Part shown: positions 1-9,456 of the stretch, one piece after another
How the letters are laid out: each line of letters starts with the position of its first letter
Numbering within the stretch: position 1 is the stretch's first letter
Source: Polaribacter sp. IC073
GTDB lineage: Bacteria > Bacteroidota > Bacteroidia > Flavobacteriales > Flavobacteriaceae
NCBI RefSeq assembly: GCF_007997075.1
Contig: NZ_VORS01000003.1
Span: 62,001-126,000, forward strand
Direction: 5' to 3'
DNA: 64,000 nt
Translations under genes and position numbers: made by a program
The notes under the pieces: model-generated
Database searches by the model: none
The model's input: only the letters and a program-made list of their open reading frames with translations
What the model was told of the DNA's origin: nothing

Positions 1-366
1 CACAATACTAATACCTAACACACAGATATAAATGGACATATTTATATAATTAGAGCTAAAAATTATAGCAAGCCAATTTAGAAAATCAACACTTTTTTGA
101 AATAAATAATCGCAGTTTTTTCTTAAATCTGGAATTATAAAAAAGGCAATAGAACCAATTATAGATAAAACATTTAACCAAACAGTTGTTTTCTTACTGA
201 TTAAATAAATCCAGGAAGCTGGAACAATTAAATAATAAACAAAAATATTTACCACATTATACGTAGTGCCTAAAAAGGAAGCTATGTATGCTAAAAACCC
301 CATTAAAATCATAAATATTTGATGAATTAAAGAATCTGCATTATCAATCCAAAATTGAATATTCAT
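1..366 (-). CDS. Hypothetical multi-span membrane protein (C-terminus cut by window edge)
   Basis: An open frame of 122 codons runs from an ATG at 366 to the window edge without a stop, so the C-terminus is missing. The protein starts MNIQFWIDNADSLIHQ and has at least three hydrophobic stretches, roughly residues 17-31, 37-56 and 62-78, with a fourth near residues 98-122, so it is probably an inner-membrane protein. I do not recognise the family. It is the last visible gene of a minus-strand run of small orphan genes. A decayed gene immediately upstream (373-548) has the same layout: a short amphipathic N-terminus followed by a tyrosine/asparagine-containing hydrophobic helix. The two may therefore be tandem relatives. 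Function unknown. Confidence 0.6.
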   Translation of the reverse strand, partial: MNIQFWIDNADSLIHQIFMILMGFLAYIASFLGTTYNVVNIFVYYLIVPASWIYLISKKTTVWLNVLSIIGSIAFFIIPDLRKNCDYLFQKSVDFLNWLAIIFSSNYINMSIYICVLGISIV

Positions 367-372
367 ATTTAT

Positions 373-548
373 TTATCTATTGATGGAATCTTTATTTTTT
401 TTTAGAAATAGCCTTATATTTTTATATAAACAGAAAAAGTAGATTGTTAATAACAAATATCCAAATATTAGATCCTTTGTATCCTAAAAGCTGTCACGTT
501 TCCAATAAATTTTAAAATGTCTACACAAATATCAAATAAGGCATTCAT
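373..548 (-). pseudogene. Decayed small membrane-protein gene
   Basis: Reading the minus strand from an ATG at 548 gives MNALFDICVDILKFIGNV and then loses sense. The next frame continues with a hydrophobic stretch beginning LGYKGSNIWIFVINN, and the third frame supplies a basic tail ending KKNKDSINR with a TAA at 373-375, seven bases before the start of the downstream gene. Two frameshifts are needed to join the pieces into a protein of about 58 residues. The joined product resembles the first part of the neighbouring membrane gene (1-366), as an amphipathic helix followed by a hydrophobic helix. The frame changes are seen directly. That this was once a gene is inference. Confidence 0.4.
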
Positions 549-644
549 AAGAGCTGTATTTTTTTATTTTAAAATTACCAAAGGTATTAATTAAGACTTT
601 TATAGGTTTTGATGAACCTTTTTTAAATGATATTATCTTAAATA

Positions 645-1076
645 CTATCTATAGTATTCAACAGAATCATTTTTTGAAAGAGATAAAATAGCAATGTTTG
701 AATTAGCTAATAAAACTATACCAAATTTATTTATTTTTAAATCCGATAGTTGAAATTTAACCAAACCTCCAATATCCTCCAATGGCGCAACTACATCTAA
801 CAAATAACTTCTAGGATGAAAAATTGCGAAAGAACCAAAAAAAGAAGAACAATATTCTACCTCTGAACTTATTTGAATCTTGTACGAACCAGTGGCATAT
901 TTGTGTGCTATAATTTTCGATTTTATCTCTCTTTTAGAAGAGTATAGATTTATTTCGTTTTTAGTTAAATCTCTGTTTTTGTAAAACTTTAGATTAGACT
1001 CCTTCCTCTTTGTGTAAACCCCAACTAATTGACTATCAACAGGCTCTCTGCCAATCATTCTATTCCAATATCCCAT
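645..1076 (-). CDS. Hypothetical protein, 143 aa
   Basis: This is an open frame of 143 codons, starting at ATG 1076 (an in-frame Met at residue 7 is an alternative) just beyond the stop of the upstream gene. There is no signal peptide or membrane segment. The N-terminal half is rich in Lys, Arg and Ser, and the C-terminal half (about 80-143) is more hydrophobic, with alternating patterns suggesting beta structure. I do not recognise it. It is the last of three short genes with gaps of only a few bases (1486-1830, 1080-1481, 645-1076), so it is probably co-transcribed with them. Its low GC content and lack of a recognisable family fit accessory DNA. Confidence 0.55.
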   Translation of the reverse strand: MGYWNRMIGREPVDSQLVGVYTKRKESNLKFYKNRDLTKNEINLYSSKREIKSKIIAHKYATGSYKIQISSEVEYCSSFFGSFAIFHPRSYLLDVVAPLEDIGGLVKFQLSDLKINKFGIVLLANSNIAILSLSKNDSVEYYR

Positions 1077-1079
1077 GCA

Positions 1080-1481
1080 TCAAATTATGTTATGTTTCTC
1101 AAATATATTCTCTAACTTTTCTCTTTCACGCATTGCGTTTTGGAAAACTAACCTATAATTTTCTATATTTAATAACATTTTATCATTTAGGAAAGATAAA
1201 TCTTGGTAAGCTTGTAATAATTTAAAAACATTTTCGTATTCTATAAAATCTTTAACCTCAAGAAACCATTTAAGAGAAACTTTAAAATTTTCGATGCTTT
1301 GAAACATTGCAATTTCTTTTAATAAAGTATTTGTTATAAAATTGTTTATCTCTAAAACAATTTCATTCTCATTTGGTTTATCGGATGAAAATAATTTACC
1401 AAAGAAATTTTTACTTTCATACTTTTCAAGCTCTTGAATTATATTTTTAAAATGTAGGTATTTATCCTTTAGATTATTCAT
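1080..1481 (-). CDS. Hypothetical helical protein, 133 aa
   Basis: I chose the internal Met at 1481 (MNNLKDKYLHFKNIIQ). A longer reading from 1541 would overlap the end of the upstream gene by 56 bases, whereas this start leaves a 4-base gap. The protein is soluble and highly charged, with Leu, Lys, Glu and Asn predominating in patterns typical of long alpha helices; there is no signal peptide and no Cys. Its stop codon sits four bases before the start of the next gene. No family recognised. Such small, helical, orphan genes in short operons are often immunity or accessory proteins in Bacteroidota, but nothing here proves that. Confidence 0.55.
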   Translation of the reverse strand: MNNLKDKYLHFKNIIQELEKYESKNFFGKLFSSDKPNENEIVLEINNFITNTLLKEIAMFQSIENFKVSLKWFLEVKDFIEYENVFKLLQAYQDLSFLNDKMLLNIENYRLVFQNAMREREKLENIFEKHNII

Positions 1482-1485
1482 TTCT

Positions 1486-1830
1486 TTAAAAATTATAAAT
1501 GTGTAAACGACATATTTTATTTGCTTTGAGTTTAAATTCACTTTGACTTAAATAGCAAAGTGCACTTCTTTTTTTACACACTTCATAGATAACCTCTATA
1601 ACAATGTCAAAATGAGAATCGCCATATTGATTTGGTCTAACACCTTCTCTAAATTTTTCAGACTCACTAAACAAAACTAAAAATGTAAATGTGCAGATAT
1701 CATTTTCTAAAAATACTTCAACCTTGTCTAAATCATAAAGTCTACCATAATAGCTTTGACCAGTTCTTTGAGCAATAAACATTCTATCAACTAAAATATC
1801 TATATAGACTTCATTTGGCTTATCTGCCAT
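1486..1830 (-). CDS. Hypothetical protein, 114 aa
   Basis: An open frame of 114 codons begins at ATG 1830 (MADKPNEVYIDILVDRMFIA). It is predicted to be soluble, a mixed alpha/beta protein without signal peptide or membrane helix. The start lies two bases after the TAG that closes a 27-codon open remnant (1833-1916), so it probably replaced or followed an older gene. It is followed four bases later by the next orphan gene. No family recognised; function unknown. Confidence 0.55.
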   Translation of the reverse strand: MADKPNEVYIDILVDRMFIAQRTGQSYYGRLYDLDKVEVFLENDICTFTFLVLFSESEKFREGVRPNQYGDSHFDIVIEVIYEVCKKRSALCYLSQSEFKLKANKICRLHIYNF

Positions 1831-1832
1831 TA

Positions 1833-1916
1833 CTAATTGATTTCTTCTGTTAAATGCTCAATTAATATTTTTGCAGTATTCCCTGGTGATCCAAAACCGT
1901 TTTTAAGTATAAATTT
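1833..1916 (-). pseudogene. C-terminal remnant of a lost gene
   Basis: Between two orphan genes the minus strand carries a 27-codon open frame with no ATG, GTG or TTG start. It reads KFILKNGFGSPGNTAK and ends in EEIN before a TAG. The glycine/proline turn followed by a regular amphipathic helix looks like a genuine protein C-terminus. A TAA in frame at 1917-1919 closes it upstream. It is likely what remains of a larger gene after a deletion. The identity of that gene is not known to me. Confidence 0.3.
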
Positions 1917-1933
1917 TTAAACATAGATTATAA

Positions 1934-2593
1934 TTATTTACCTGATTGTTTTATCACAGATATAAGATAGCTCTCAAACTCACCAAGAAAAGTTGCAGAT
2001 CGAAAAGAAAGCGGTGAACGTGAGTTGGAAACTTCTTTCTCAATTAACTTATGAATGTCAAGCTTTTCTCTATCATGGGGTGGTAATAACATAAAAGGAT
2101 TAAAAAAGATATTAATAAAAAGCAGTCTTGGATTATAAACTTTACTTTTACCGTATTTATAATTTTTTAAACTTTCTTTATAATATTTTAAATCTTCATA
2201 TATTTCAACTAACAATAGTTTAAATAAATCTTTCTTAACAACCTCTTTCTTTACATTAATTAATACTTCGTTACCTTGTTTATTATATGCATTCAATAAA
2301 GGAGATTTATATTGGGGTAAAAAATAATCAGTTTGAATATAGTGATCTCTTGATATATCAAATATTTTTAAAAATTGATTTTCTAGTATTTTATGGATAG
2401 AACTTATATTTCTTGAATTAATCTTATTTCTATTTTTTAAATCATCTATTACGGTCGCTGCGGTTAGAACACAAGTTTGATACTGCCCAGCAGGTGACAA
2501 CTTGAAGTATTCTTCTTCGACAAACTTGATCATAGGTAGATTTAGACTTAAAATAAGATTAACAATACCACTTTCTAAATCTTTATTTTCCAT
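1934..2593 (-). CDS. Hypothetical protein, 219 aa
   Basis: The frame opens at ATG 2593, one base after the stop of the upstream lipoprotein gene (2595-3002), which implies co-transcription and probably coupled translation. The protein starts MENKDLESGIVNLILSLNLP and is soluble, rich in Lys, Asn, Leu and Tyr, with no signal peptide. A proline-containing stretch (NPFMLLPPHDREKLDIH) lies near residues 164-180. It ends in a hydrophobic helix, ESYLISVIKQSGK. I do not recognise a family. An upstream lipoprotein and downstream short orphan genes suggest a strain-specific unit. Confidence 0.6.
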   Translation of the reverse strand: MENKDLESGIVNLILSLNLPMIKFVEEEYFKLSPAGQYQTCVLTAATVIDDLKNRNKINSRNISSIHKILENQFLKIFDISRDHYIQTDYFLPQYKSPLLNAYNKQGNEVLINVKKEVVKKDLFKLLLVEIYEDLKYYKESLKNYKYGKSKVYNPRLLFINIFFNPFMLLPPHDREKLDIHKLIEKEVSNSRSPLSFRSATFLGEFESYLISVIKQSGK

Positions 2594-2594
2594 T

Positions 2595-3002
2595 TTATTG
2601 TTTTAAATAAATCGTTTCCACTAAATCTCCCAAAGGATCATTTATCCATTCTATTTCAGTTTCGGAAACTTTCTCAAATTCATAAGATACAATTTGATTA
2701 CCCAAAGTAATTTCTATAGAGTAGCTGGTATTTATAGTTTCTTCTTTTACATTTGTTGTTAAACCAGCGTTAAATAATTGATTTAATTGTTCTTTAAAGC
2801 AACTTTGCCCTGTTAATATTACCGAACAAAAATCATCATTAGAGAATTTAAAACCTAAACTTATACTAGTATCAGCTGCTAGCCAAGTACCTTGAATCCA
2901 ATCTGGTGGTTTTATCAAGTTTAGATTTTGAGATATTGAATCGTCATTTGACGAGCATCCATAAAAAATAGCAAAACAAATCAATATTATTATTCTCTTC
3001 AT
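2595..3002 (-). CDS. Small hypothetical lipoprotein, 135 aa
   Basis: The protein has a classic lipoprotein signal peptide, MKRIIILICFAIFYGC, with the lipidated Cys at residue 16 followed by SSNDDS, so the mature protein is anchored in the envelope. The rest (about 120 residues) has alternating hydrophobic residues and beta-prone segments. It contains two further Cys residues near positions 60 and 68 that could form a disulfide in the periplasm. It resembles the general class of small flavobacterial lipocalin-like lipoproteins, but I cannot assign a family. It is the first gene of the minus-strand orphan run and has its own promoter-like box at 3023-3030. Confidence 0.65.
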   Translation of the reverse strand: MKRIIILICFAIFYGCSSNDDSISQNLNLIKPPDWIQGTWLAADTSISLGFKFSNDDFCSVILTGQSCFKEQLNQLFNAGLTTNVKEETINTSYSIEITLGNQIVSYEFEKVSETEIEWINDPLGDLVETIYLKQ

Positions 3003-3022
3003 AGCATAGAAGTTTTATTTTA

Positions 3023-3055
3023 CAAAAATAGAAAAAAAAAGTAATCTTTTAACAA
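3023..3055 (-). promoter_or_regulatory. Promoter of the orphan-gene run
   Basis: On the minus strand TATTTTTG (3023-3030) matches the Bacteroidota -7 consensus TAnnTTTG. A TTG (3053-3055) lies 22 bases upstream and could be the -33 element. The expected start of transcription is about 15 bases before the lipoprotein ATG. Prediction by motif only. Confidence 0.45.
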
Positions 3056-3177
3056 TCTTTAAGCAAAAAGATAAACTGCGATTCTTCACTAAGTAGTAAA
3101 TATTTATAAGAACTCTTTAAATTGATTATTAGTATAGATAAATAATTCCAGCAATACATAAATCGTACATATTTAAA

Positions 3178-3220
3178 CAAAAAAAAACCGTAACTACTTA
3201 ATTAATAAGTAATTACGGTT
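3178..3220 (-). terminator. Intrinsic terminator after tRNA-Ser
   Basis: Arms of 14 bases at 3187-3200 and 3206-3219 pair with one mismatch around a 5-base loop. On the minus strand the hairpin is followed by a run of nine T. It begins nine bases after the 3' end of the tRNA-Ser. Confidence 0.8.
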
Positions 3221-3228
3221 CCAGTAAG

Positions 3229-3313
3229 CGGAGAAAGAGGGATTCGAACCCCCGGACCTGTTACAGTCAATAGTTTTCAAGACTACCGCATTCGACCGCT
3301 CTGCCATTTCTCC
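3229..3313 (-). tRNA. tRNA-Ser (UGA)
   Basis: The 85-base minus-strand sequence folds as a class II tRNA with a long variable arm. The acceptor stem GGAGAAA pairs with TTTCTCC, the T arm contains GGTTCGAATCC-like sequence, and the anticodon loop CTTGAAA gives anticodon TGA, which reads UCA/UCG serine codons. CCA is not encoded. It is a single-gene unit with its own -7 box upstream and a terminator downstream. Confidence 0.95.
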
Positions 3314-3348
3314 AGTGTGTCTCATCAGGTATGCCCTGAATGCGGCTG

Positions 3349-3356
3349 CAAATATA
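3349..3356 (-). promoter_or_regulatory. -7 box of tRNA-Ser
   Basis: TATATTTG on the minus strand matches TAnnTTTG and lies 35 bases before the tRNA 5' end, a normal distance for a short tRNA leader. No convincing -33 box was seen. Confidence 0.45.
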
Positions 3357-3523
3357 GAAAGCTTTTTCAATTCTAAAAAATAAAAAGACACTTATTTTTT
3401 ATCTTTTTTGAATATAATAAATTATTGACCCTATCTTATTAGTAATCAATGCTTATTACCATTAAAAATTTTATAGAAATCATTATAAATGCCAAAAGTA
3501 GAATTTCCTTTTACTGACTTTAG

Positions 3524-3531
3524 TATATTTG
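3524..3531 (+). promoter_or_regulatory. -7 box of aroC
   Basis: TATATTTG matches TAnnTTTG and ends 24 bases before the aroC ATG. The -33 region is not clear. Confidence 0.45.
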
Positions 3532-3555
3532 TAACTTATTATAATATAAAAAACG

Positions 3556-4620
3556 ATGTCATTTAATTCCTTTGGAAATTTATTAAGAGTTACAACCTAT
3601 GGTGAATCTCATGGAACTGCTATTGGTGGTGTTATAGATGGTTTTCCTGCTGGTTTAGAAATTGATTTTGAAGCAATTCAAAATGAGTTAAACAGGCGTA
3701 AACCTGGACAATCAAAAATTGTTACACAACGTAAGGAACCAGATACCGTAGAATTTCTTTCAGGTATTTTTGAAGGAAAAACAACAGGAACTTCTATTGG
3801 TTTTGTCATTAAAAACACCAATCAGAAATCTAAAGATTACAATCATAATACCAATATATACAGACCTTCTCATGCAGATTTCACGTATGACCAAAAATAT
3901 GGTTTTAGAGATTTTAGAGGTGGCGGAAGAAGTTCTGCTCGTGAAACTGCTAATTGGGTAGTTGCAGGAGCTTTAGCCAAACAGCTAATATCTTCTATAA
4001 ACATAAATGCTTTTACATCTTCTGTTGGAGAAATTTTTATAGACAAACCTTATCAGGATTTAGATTTTTCTAAAACTGAAAGTAATATTATTCGCTGTCC
4101 TGATGATGCTTCAGCAGAGAAAATGATTAATAAAATACAAGAAATTAGAAAATCTGGTGATACTATTGGTGGTACAATTACCTGTGTTGCTCAAAATGTA
4201 CCTGTAGGTTTAGGGGAACCTATTTTTAATAAATTACATGCAGAATTAGGGAAAGCAATGCTTTCTATTAATGCTGTAAAAGGTTTTGAGTTTGGTAGCG
4301 GGTTTTGTGGTGCTAAAATGAAAGGTTCTGAGCACAATGATATTTTTAATGAAGATGGTTCTACGCAATCTAATTTGTCTGGAGGAATACAAGGAGGAAT
4401 TAGTAATGGTATGGACATCTACTTTAGAGTCGCTTTTAAGCCCGTTGCAACCATTATGACAACGCAACAAACTATTAACTCTAAAAATGAATTAACAGAG
4501 ATTACAGGAAAAGGTAGACACGACCCTTGTGTTGTACCCAGAGCTGTACCAATTGTAGAAGCAATGACTGCTTTAGTTTTAGCAGATTTTTGGTTACTAA
4601 ATAGAACTAGAAAAATTTAA
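3556..4620 (+). CDS. aroC: Chorismate synthase
   Basis: AroC converts 5-enolpyruvylshikimate-3-phosphate to chorismate, the last shared step of aromatic amino acid, folate and quinone synthesis, using reduced FMN. At 354 residues it has the normal length. The family signatures are all visible: GESHG at residues 16-20 followed by [10 protein letters not shown], the [11 protein letters not shown] stretch near 122-132, and [12 protein letters not shown] near 325-336. The ATG start is the first Met and matches the usual N-terminus [20 protein letters not shown]. It is a single-gene unit with its own -7 box and a strong hairpin terminator shared with the convergent DUF3467 gene. Cytoplasmic enzyme; certain identification. 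Confidence 0.97.
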   Translation: MSFNSFGNLLRVTTYGESHGTAIGGVIDGFPAGLEIDFEAIQNELNRRKPGQSKIVTQRKEPDTVEFLSGIFEGKTTGTSIGFVIKNTNQKSKDYNHNTNIYRPSHADFTYDQKYGFRDFRGGGRSSARETANWVVAGALAKQLISSININAFTSSVGEIFIDKPYQDLDFSKTESNIIRCPDDASAEKMINKIQEIRKSGDTIGGTITCVAQNVPVGLGEPIFNKLHAELGKAMLSINAVKGFEFGSGFCGAKMKGSEHNDIFNEDGSTQSNLSGGIQGGISNGMDIYFRVAFKPVATIMTTQQTINSKNELTEITGKGRHDPCVVPRAVPIVEAMTALVLADFWLLNRTRKI

Positions 4621-4628
4621 TAAAAAAA

Positions 4629-4656
4629 AGCGAAACATTTAAGTTTCGCTTTTTTT
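4629..4656. terminator. Bidirectional terminator, aroC / DUF3467 gene
   Basis: AGCGAAAC (4629-4636) pairs perfectly with GTTTCGCT (4643-4650) around a 6-base loop. An A run precedes the stem and a T run follows it, so it can end transcripts from both convergent genes. Confidence 0.85.
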
Positions 4657-4966
4657 ATGCTTGTCCTGTTGGTCCAAAATTCATAGGAACTGGGGGTTGA
4701 TCATAGTCTTTAATCTCTCCGTTAGCTTCCTCAAATTTTCGAACATTATCTGCTAATGCTTTTGTTAATCTCTTAGCATGTTGCGGTGTTAATATAATTC
4801 TAGATTTTACTTTTGCCTTTGGTACACCTGGCATTATATTTATAAAATCAACAATAAATTCTGATACAGAGTGGTTAATAATAGCTAAGTTAGAATAGGT
4901 TCCTTCTGCTATTTCCTGATCTAACTCTATGTTTAATTGTCCGTCTTTGTTTTGATTTTCTTCCAT
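4655..4966 (-). CDS. DUF3467 family protein
   Basis: A soluble protein of 103 residues that matches the DUF3467 family, which is widespread in Bacteroidota: an acidic N-terminus, the core stretch SNLAIINHSVSEFIVDF near residues 25-41, then MPGVPKAKVKSRIILTP and a C-terminal helix KRLTKALADNVRKFEE. The molecular role is not established. It stands alone between aroC (convergent) and rpoC. It lies 134 bases downstream of the rpoC stop, so it could be read from the end of the long rpo operon or from its own promoter. I see no terminator in that gap. Confidence 0.85.
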   Translation of the reverse strand: MEENQNKDGQLNIELDQEIAEGTYSNLAIINHSVSEFIVDFINIMPGVPKAKVKSRIILTPQHAKRLTKALADNVRKFEEANGEIKDYDQPPVPMNFGPTGQA

Positions 4967-5102
4967 AATCTATGTAATTAAATTGTATGATTGATTCAGA
5001 TTTGAAAGGTACAAAAAATAAAAAAGTTGAATTGAATAGTGTAAATAAATTACAGTAAACAATTCAACTTTTTAAATTTAAACTAGTAACGATGAAACGT
5101 TA

Positions 5103-8100
5103 TTAGAAACTCTTTTCTATTTCGTCTTTAGGACCAACTAGAATATTGTCATAAGCTCTCATACCTGTTCCTGCTGGTATTCTTTTACCAACAATTACAT
5201 TTTCTTTTAAGCCTTCTAACGTATCTATTTTACCACTTACAGCAGCCTCGTTTAATACTTTTGTAGTCTCTTGGAAAGAAGCTGCAGAAATAAACGATTT
5301 TGTTTGAAGTGATGCTCTAGTAATACCTTGTAAAACTTGCTCTGCCGTTGCCGGTTTAGCATCTCTTGCTTCCACTAAGTTCAGATCATTTCTTCTTAAT
5401 AAAGAATTTTCATCTCTTAATTGACGTGCAGAAATAATTTGACCTGGTTTTAAGTTCTCAGAATCTCCTGCCTCTTCAACAACTTTCATTCCGTAAATTG
5501 CATCATTGTCTTTGATAAAGTCAATCTTATGAATCAATTGGTTCTCTAAGAATAAAGTATCTCCAGAATCAATAATTTTAACTTTACGCATCATTTGACG
5601 CACAACAACTTCGAAATGCTTGTCATTAATTTTCACACCCTGTAAACGATATACTTCTTGTATTTCATTTACTAAGTATTCTTGCACTGCAGAAGGCCCT
5701 TTAATTCTTAGGATATCTGAAGGAGTTGTAGCTCCGTCTGATAATGGCATACCTGCTTTAATAAAGTCATTTTCTTGAACTAAGATCTGATTAGAAAGCT
5801 TTACTAAATACTTACTAGTATCTCCAGTTTTAGATTCAACGATAATTTCTCTATTACCACGTTTGATTTTCCCGAAAGAAACCACACCATCAATCTCTGA
5901 AACTACAGAAGGATTAGAAGGGTTACGTGCTTCAAATAATTCTGTTACACGTGGTAAACCTCCAGTAATATCGCCTGCTTTACCAGATTTTCTTGGTATT
6001 TTAACTAACGTATGTCCAGAATCTACCATCTGACCATCATCAATCATTAAGTGCGCACCTACTGGTAAACTATAAGAACGTAGAGCATTACCATCTTTGT
6101 CTTCAATAATTAAAGAAGCAATAATTTTCTTATTCTTAGAATCGATCATTACTTTCTCTTGAAAACCAGTTTGCTCATCAACTTCAACAGAGTAATTAAT
6201 ACCTTGTTGTAGATTGTCAAACTTCACTTTTCCTTCAAATTCAGAAACGATTACACCGTTAAATGGATCCCATTGTACAATTGAATCTCCTTTTTTGATT
6301 GTTTTTCTATCTTTATCAAAAATGATAGAACCATAAGGAAGAATATTTGTACTCTGCGTGATGCCTGTTTTCTTATCTTTAATTTTAATCTCTGCAGTTC
6401 TAGAAATAATGATGTCAATTTCTTTACCATCATTATCTTTACCTGTTACAGTTCTTAAATCATCAATAGTTACATTACCATCAAACTTAGCTGTTAACTT
6501 GTTCTCTTGAGAGATATTACCTGCAACCCCACCAACGTGGAATGTACGTAATGTTAACTGTGTACCTGGTTCTCCAATAGACTGTGCTGCAATTACACCA
6601 ACTGCTTCACCAATTTGTACTTTGTTAAGAGTAGATAAACTCTGCCCATAACATTTTGCACAAATACCTTTTGTAGACTCACATGATAATGGAGACCTAA
6701 CTTCTACGCTATCGATACCAGACTTTTCAACAGCTTGCGCTAACTTGTAAGTAATCGGTTCATTAGCTTCTAAAATTAGTTCTTCTGTTAATGGATGATA
6801 TACATCGTTTAAAGAAATACGACCTTCAATTCTATCTGATAAAGATTCTACAATCTCATCATTTTTCTTTAAAGGAGCAACTTCCAAACCTCTTAGTGTA
6901 CCACAATCTTCTTCATTAACAATAACATCTTGAGAAACATCTACCAATCTACGTGTTAGGTAACCTGCATCTGCCGTTTTTAAAGCGGTATCTGCTAATC
7001 CTTTACGCGCACCGTGCGTAGAGATAAAGTATTCTAGAATTGATAAACCTTCCTTAAAGTTAGATAAAATCGGATTCTCAATAATTTCTCCACCACCTGC
7101 TGTAGATTTTTTAGGTTTTGCCATTAATCCACGCATCCCTGTTAACTGACGAATTTGTTCTTTAGAACCCCTTGCACCAGAATCAAGCATCATGTATACT
7201 GAGTTGAAACCTTGTTGATCTTCACGTAAACGTTTCATAGATAACTCAGTTAAATCGTTATTGGTTCTACCCCAAATATCAATTACCTGATTGTAACGCT
7301 CTTTTTGCGTTAACATACCCATGTTATAGTTTCCTACAATAATATCTACCTCTTTATTAGCGGCATCAATCATAGATTGTTTTTCTTTAGGAATAATAAT
7401 ATCCCCTAATGAGAAAGATAAACCACCTTGGAAGGCAAATTTATAACCCATATTTTTTATCTGATCTAAGAAATCTCCTGTTGTAGGAATATCTGTAGCT
7501 TTTAAAATACCACCAATAATACCACGTAAATTTTTCTTAGTTAATACCTCATTGATATAACCAGCTTTCGCAGGAACAACTTCGTTAAATAAAACTCTAC
7601 CAACAGTAGTTTTTATAATTTTTCGAACCTGCTCTCCGTTCTCGTCAACATCGTAGGTTCTTACTTTAATTCCAGCATTTAAGTCTACCATTTCTTCGTT
7701 AAAAGCAATCGTTACTTCTTCTGGTGAATAGAAAGTTAATCCTTCTCCTTTAATTTTAACTTCTGGAGTAGAGATTCTTTCTTTAGTCATATAATATAAA
7801 CCAAGTACCATATCCTGAGAAGGTACAGTAACTGGCGCACCATTTGCAGGGTTTAAGATATTATGAGAAGCTAACATTAATAATTGCGCTTCTAAAATAG
7901 CTTCTGGCCCTAATGGTAAGTGAACCGCCATTTGATCTCCATCAAAATCGGCATTAAAGGCAGAACATGCAAGTGGATGTAACTGTATTGCTTTACCTTC
8001 AATTAATTTTGGTTGAAAAGCTTGTATACCAAGTCTGTGTAAAGTTGGAGCCCTGTTTAATAAAACTGGATGTCCTTTGATTACATTTTCTAAAATATCC

Positions 8101-9377
8101 CAAACAACTGGTTCTTTTCTATCTATTATCTTCTTTGCAGATTTTACAGTCTTAACAATACCTCTTTCAATTAATTTTCTAATTACAAAAGGCTTGTACA
8201 ATTCAGCTGCCATATCTTTAGGGATACCACATTCTGAAAGTCTTAATTCTGGTCCAACAACAATTACAGAACGTGCAGAATAATCAACACGTTTTCCTAG
8301 TAAATTCTGACGGAAACGTCCTTGTTTACCTTTTAATGAATCTGATAAAGACTTTAAAGGTCTGTTAGATTCAGTTTTTACTGCAGATGATTTACGTGTA
8401 TTGTCTAATAAAGAATCTACAGATTCTTGCAACATACGTTTCTCATTACGTAAAATAACTTCAGGAGCTTTTATCTCTACCAATCTTTTTAGACGATTGT
8501 TTCTAATAATAACTCTTCTGTACAAGTCGTTTAAATCTGAAGTAGCAAAACGACCTCCATCTAATGGCACTAATGGTCTCAATTCTGGTGGAATCACCGG
8601 AACTGCTTTCAAGATCATCCATTCTGGATTGTTCTCTCTATTCTTTTGAGAATCTCTAAATGCTTCAACAACATTTAAACGTTTTAACGCTTCAGTCTTA
8701 CGTTGTTTAGAAGTTTCAGTATTTGCTTTGTGTCTTAAATCAAATGATAATTGTTCTAAATCTATTCTAGCCAATAAATCAATTAAACACTCAGCTCCCA
8801 TTTTAGCGATAAACTTATTTGGGTCTTCGTCATCTAAATATTGATTTTCTTGTGGTAATTCATCAACAATATCTAAGTATTCTTCCTCTGTTAAGAAATC
8901 CATTTTTTGCAATGGTTCTCCTTCAACATTCTTAGCAATACCTGGTTGAATTACTACGTATCTCTCGTAGTAAATAATCATGTCTAACTTTTTAGATGGC
9001 AAACCTAAAAGGTATCCCATTTTGTTAGGTAATGATCTAAAGTACCAAATGTGAGCAACAGGAACTACCAAGTTGATATGCCCTACTCTGTCTCTACGCA
9101 CTTTCTTTTCTGTAACTTCTACACCACATCTGTCACAAACAATTCCTTTGTAACGTATTCTTTTGTACTTTCCACAAGCACATTCATAATCCTTTACAGG
9201 ACCAAAAATACGCTCACAAAATAAACCATCTCTTTCTGGTTTGTGTGTACGGTAATTTATAGTTTCTGGTTTTAAAACTTCACCTTTAGAGATTTCTAAA
9301 ATAGCTTCTGGTGATGATAAACCAATTGAGATTTTGTTAAACTTTTTTACAGTGTATTTCTCTTGTTTTCTTGCCAT
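5103..9377 (-). CDS. rpoC: RNA polymerase subunit beta'
   Basis: This is the large catalytic subunit of RNA polymerase, 1424 residues, the length expected for Bacteroidota. The N-terminal zinc ribbon ([20 protein letters not shown], near 66-85) is present. The active-site motif [12 protein letters not shown] with its three Mg-binding aspartates is near residue 475. The second zinc site ([13 protein letters not shown]) lies near 900, and the bridge/trigger helix region [20 protein letters not shown] follows. It follows rpoB with a 79-base gap that contains a strong hairpin (9402-9449). It is the last gene of the rplKAJL-rpoBC run. No damage seen. Confidence 0.98.
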   Translation of the reverse strand: MARKQEKYTVKKFNKISIGLSSPEAILEISKGEVLKPETINYRTHKPERDGLFCERIFGPVKDYECACGKYKRIRYKGIVCDRCGVEVTEKKVRRDRVGHINLVVPVAHIWYFRSLPNKMGYLLGLPSKKLDMIIYYERYVVIQPGIAKNVEGEPLQKMDFLTEEEYLDIVDELPQENQYLDDEDPNKFIAKMGAECLIDLLARIDLEQLSFDLRHKANTETSKQRKTEALKRLNVVEAFRDSQKNRENNPEWMILKAVPVIPPELRPLVPLDGGRFATSDLNDLYRRVIIRNNRLKRLVEIKAPEVILRNEKRMLQESVDSLLDNTRKSSAVKTESNRPLKSLSDSLKGKQGRFRQNLLGKRVDYSARSVIVVGPELRLSECGIPKDMAAELYKPFVIRKLIERGIVKTVKSAKKIIDRKEPVVWDILENVIKGHPVLLNRAPTLHRLGIQAFQPKLIEGKAIQLHPLACSAFNADFDGDQMAVHLPLGPEAILEAQLLMLASHNILNPANGAPVTVPSQDMVLGLYYMTKERISTPEVKIKGEGLTFYSPEEVTIAFNEEMVDLNAGIKVRTYDVDENGEQVRKIIKTTVGRVLFNEVVPAKAGYINEVLTKKNLRGIIGGILKATDIPTTGDFLDQIKNMGYKFAFQGGLSFSLGDIIIPKEKQSMIDAANKEVDIIVGNYNMGMLTQKERYNQVIDIWGRTNNDLTELSMKRLREDQQGFNSVYMMLDSGARGSKEQIRQLTGMRGLMAKPKKSTAGGGEIIENPILSNFKEGLSILEYFISTHGARKGLADTALKTADAGYLTRRLVDVSQDVIVNEEDCGTLRGLEVAPLKKNDEIVESLSDRIEGRISLNDVYHPLTEELILEANEPITYKLAQAVEKSGIDSVEVRSPLSCESTKGICAKCYGQSLSTLNKVQIGEAVGVIAAQSIGEPGTQLTLRTFHVGGVAGNISQENKLTAKFDGNVTIDDLRTVTGKDNDGKEIDIIISRTAEIKIKDKKTGITQSTNILPYGSIIFDKDRKTIKKGDSIVQWDPFNGVIVSEFEGKVKFDNLQQGINYSVEVDEQTGFQEKVMIDSKNKKIIASLIIEDKDGNALRSYSLPVGAHLMIDDGQMVDSGHTLVKIPRKSGKAGDITGGLPRVTELFEARNPSNPSVVSEIDGVVSFGKIKRGNREIIVESKTGDTSKYLVKLSNQILVQENDFIKAGMPLSDGATTPSDILRIKGPSAVQEYLVNEIQEVYRLQGVKINDKHFEVVVRQMMRKVKIIDSGDTLFLENQLIHKIDFIKDNDAIYGMKVVEEAGDSENLKPGQIISARQLRDENSLLRRNDLNLVEARDAKPATAEQVLQGITRASLQTKSFISAASFQETTKVLNEAAVSGKIDTLEGLKENVIVGKRIPAGTGMRAYDNILVGPKDEIEKSF

Positions 9378-9401
9378 GTCGTTTAATAAGTATTCAGTTG
9401 G

Positions 9402-9449
9402 CAGTATTCAATTTCCAATAACAGAATTATTATTGGAAATTGGTTACTG
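9402..9449 (-). promoter_or_regulatory. Hairpin in the rpoB-rpoC gap
   Basis: The 13-base arms at 9409-9421 and 9430-9442 are perfectly complementary around an 8-base loop, and a further CAGTA/TACTG pair (9402-9406, 9445-9449) extends the stem. It fills most of the 79-base spacer. On the minus strand no T run follows, so it is not a typical terminator. It could be a processing or stability element or an attenuator. Confidence 0.6.
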
Positions 9450-9456
9450 AAAAAAT

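Noticed and set aside
1934..2593. A CRISPR or defence role for the orphan genes
   Set aside because: No repeat array, nuclease motif or known defence domain could be seen in any of them.
3194..3391. 65-codon minus-strand open frame
   Set aside because: It runs through the tRNA-Ser and its terminator; an artefact of the tRNA sequence.
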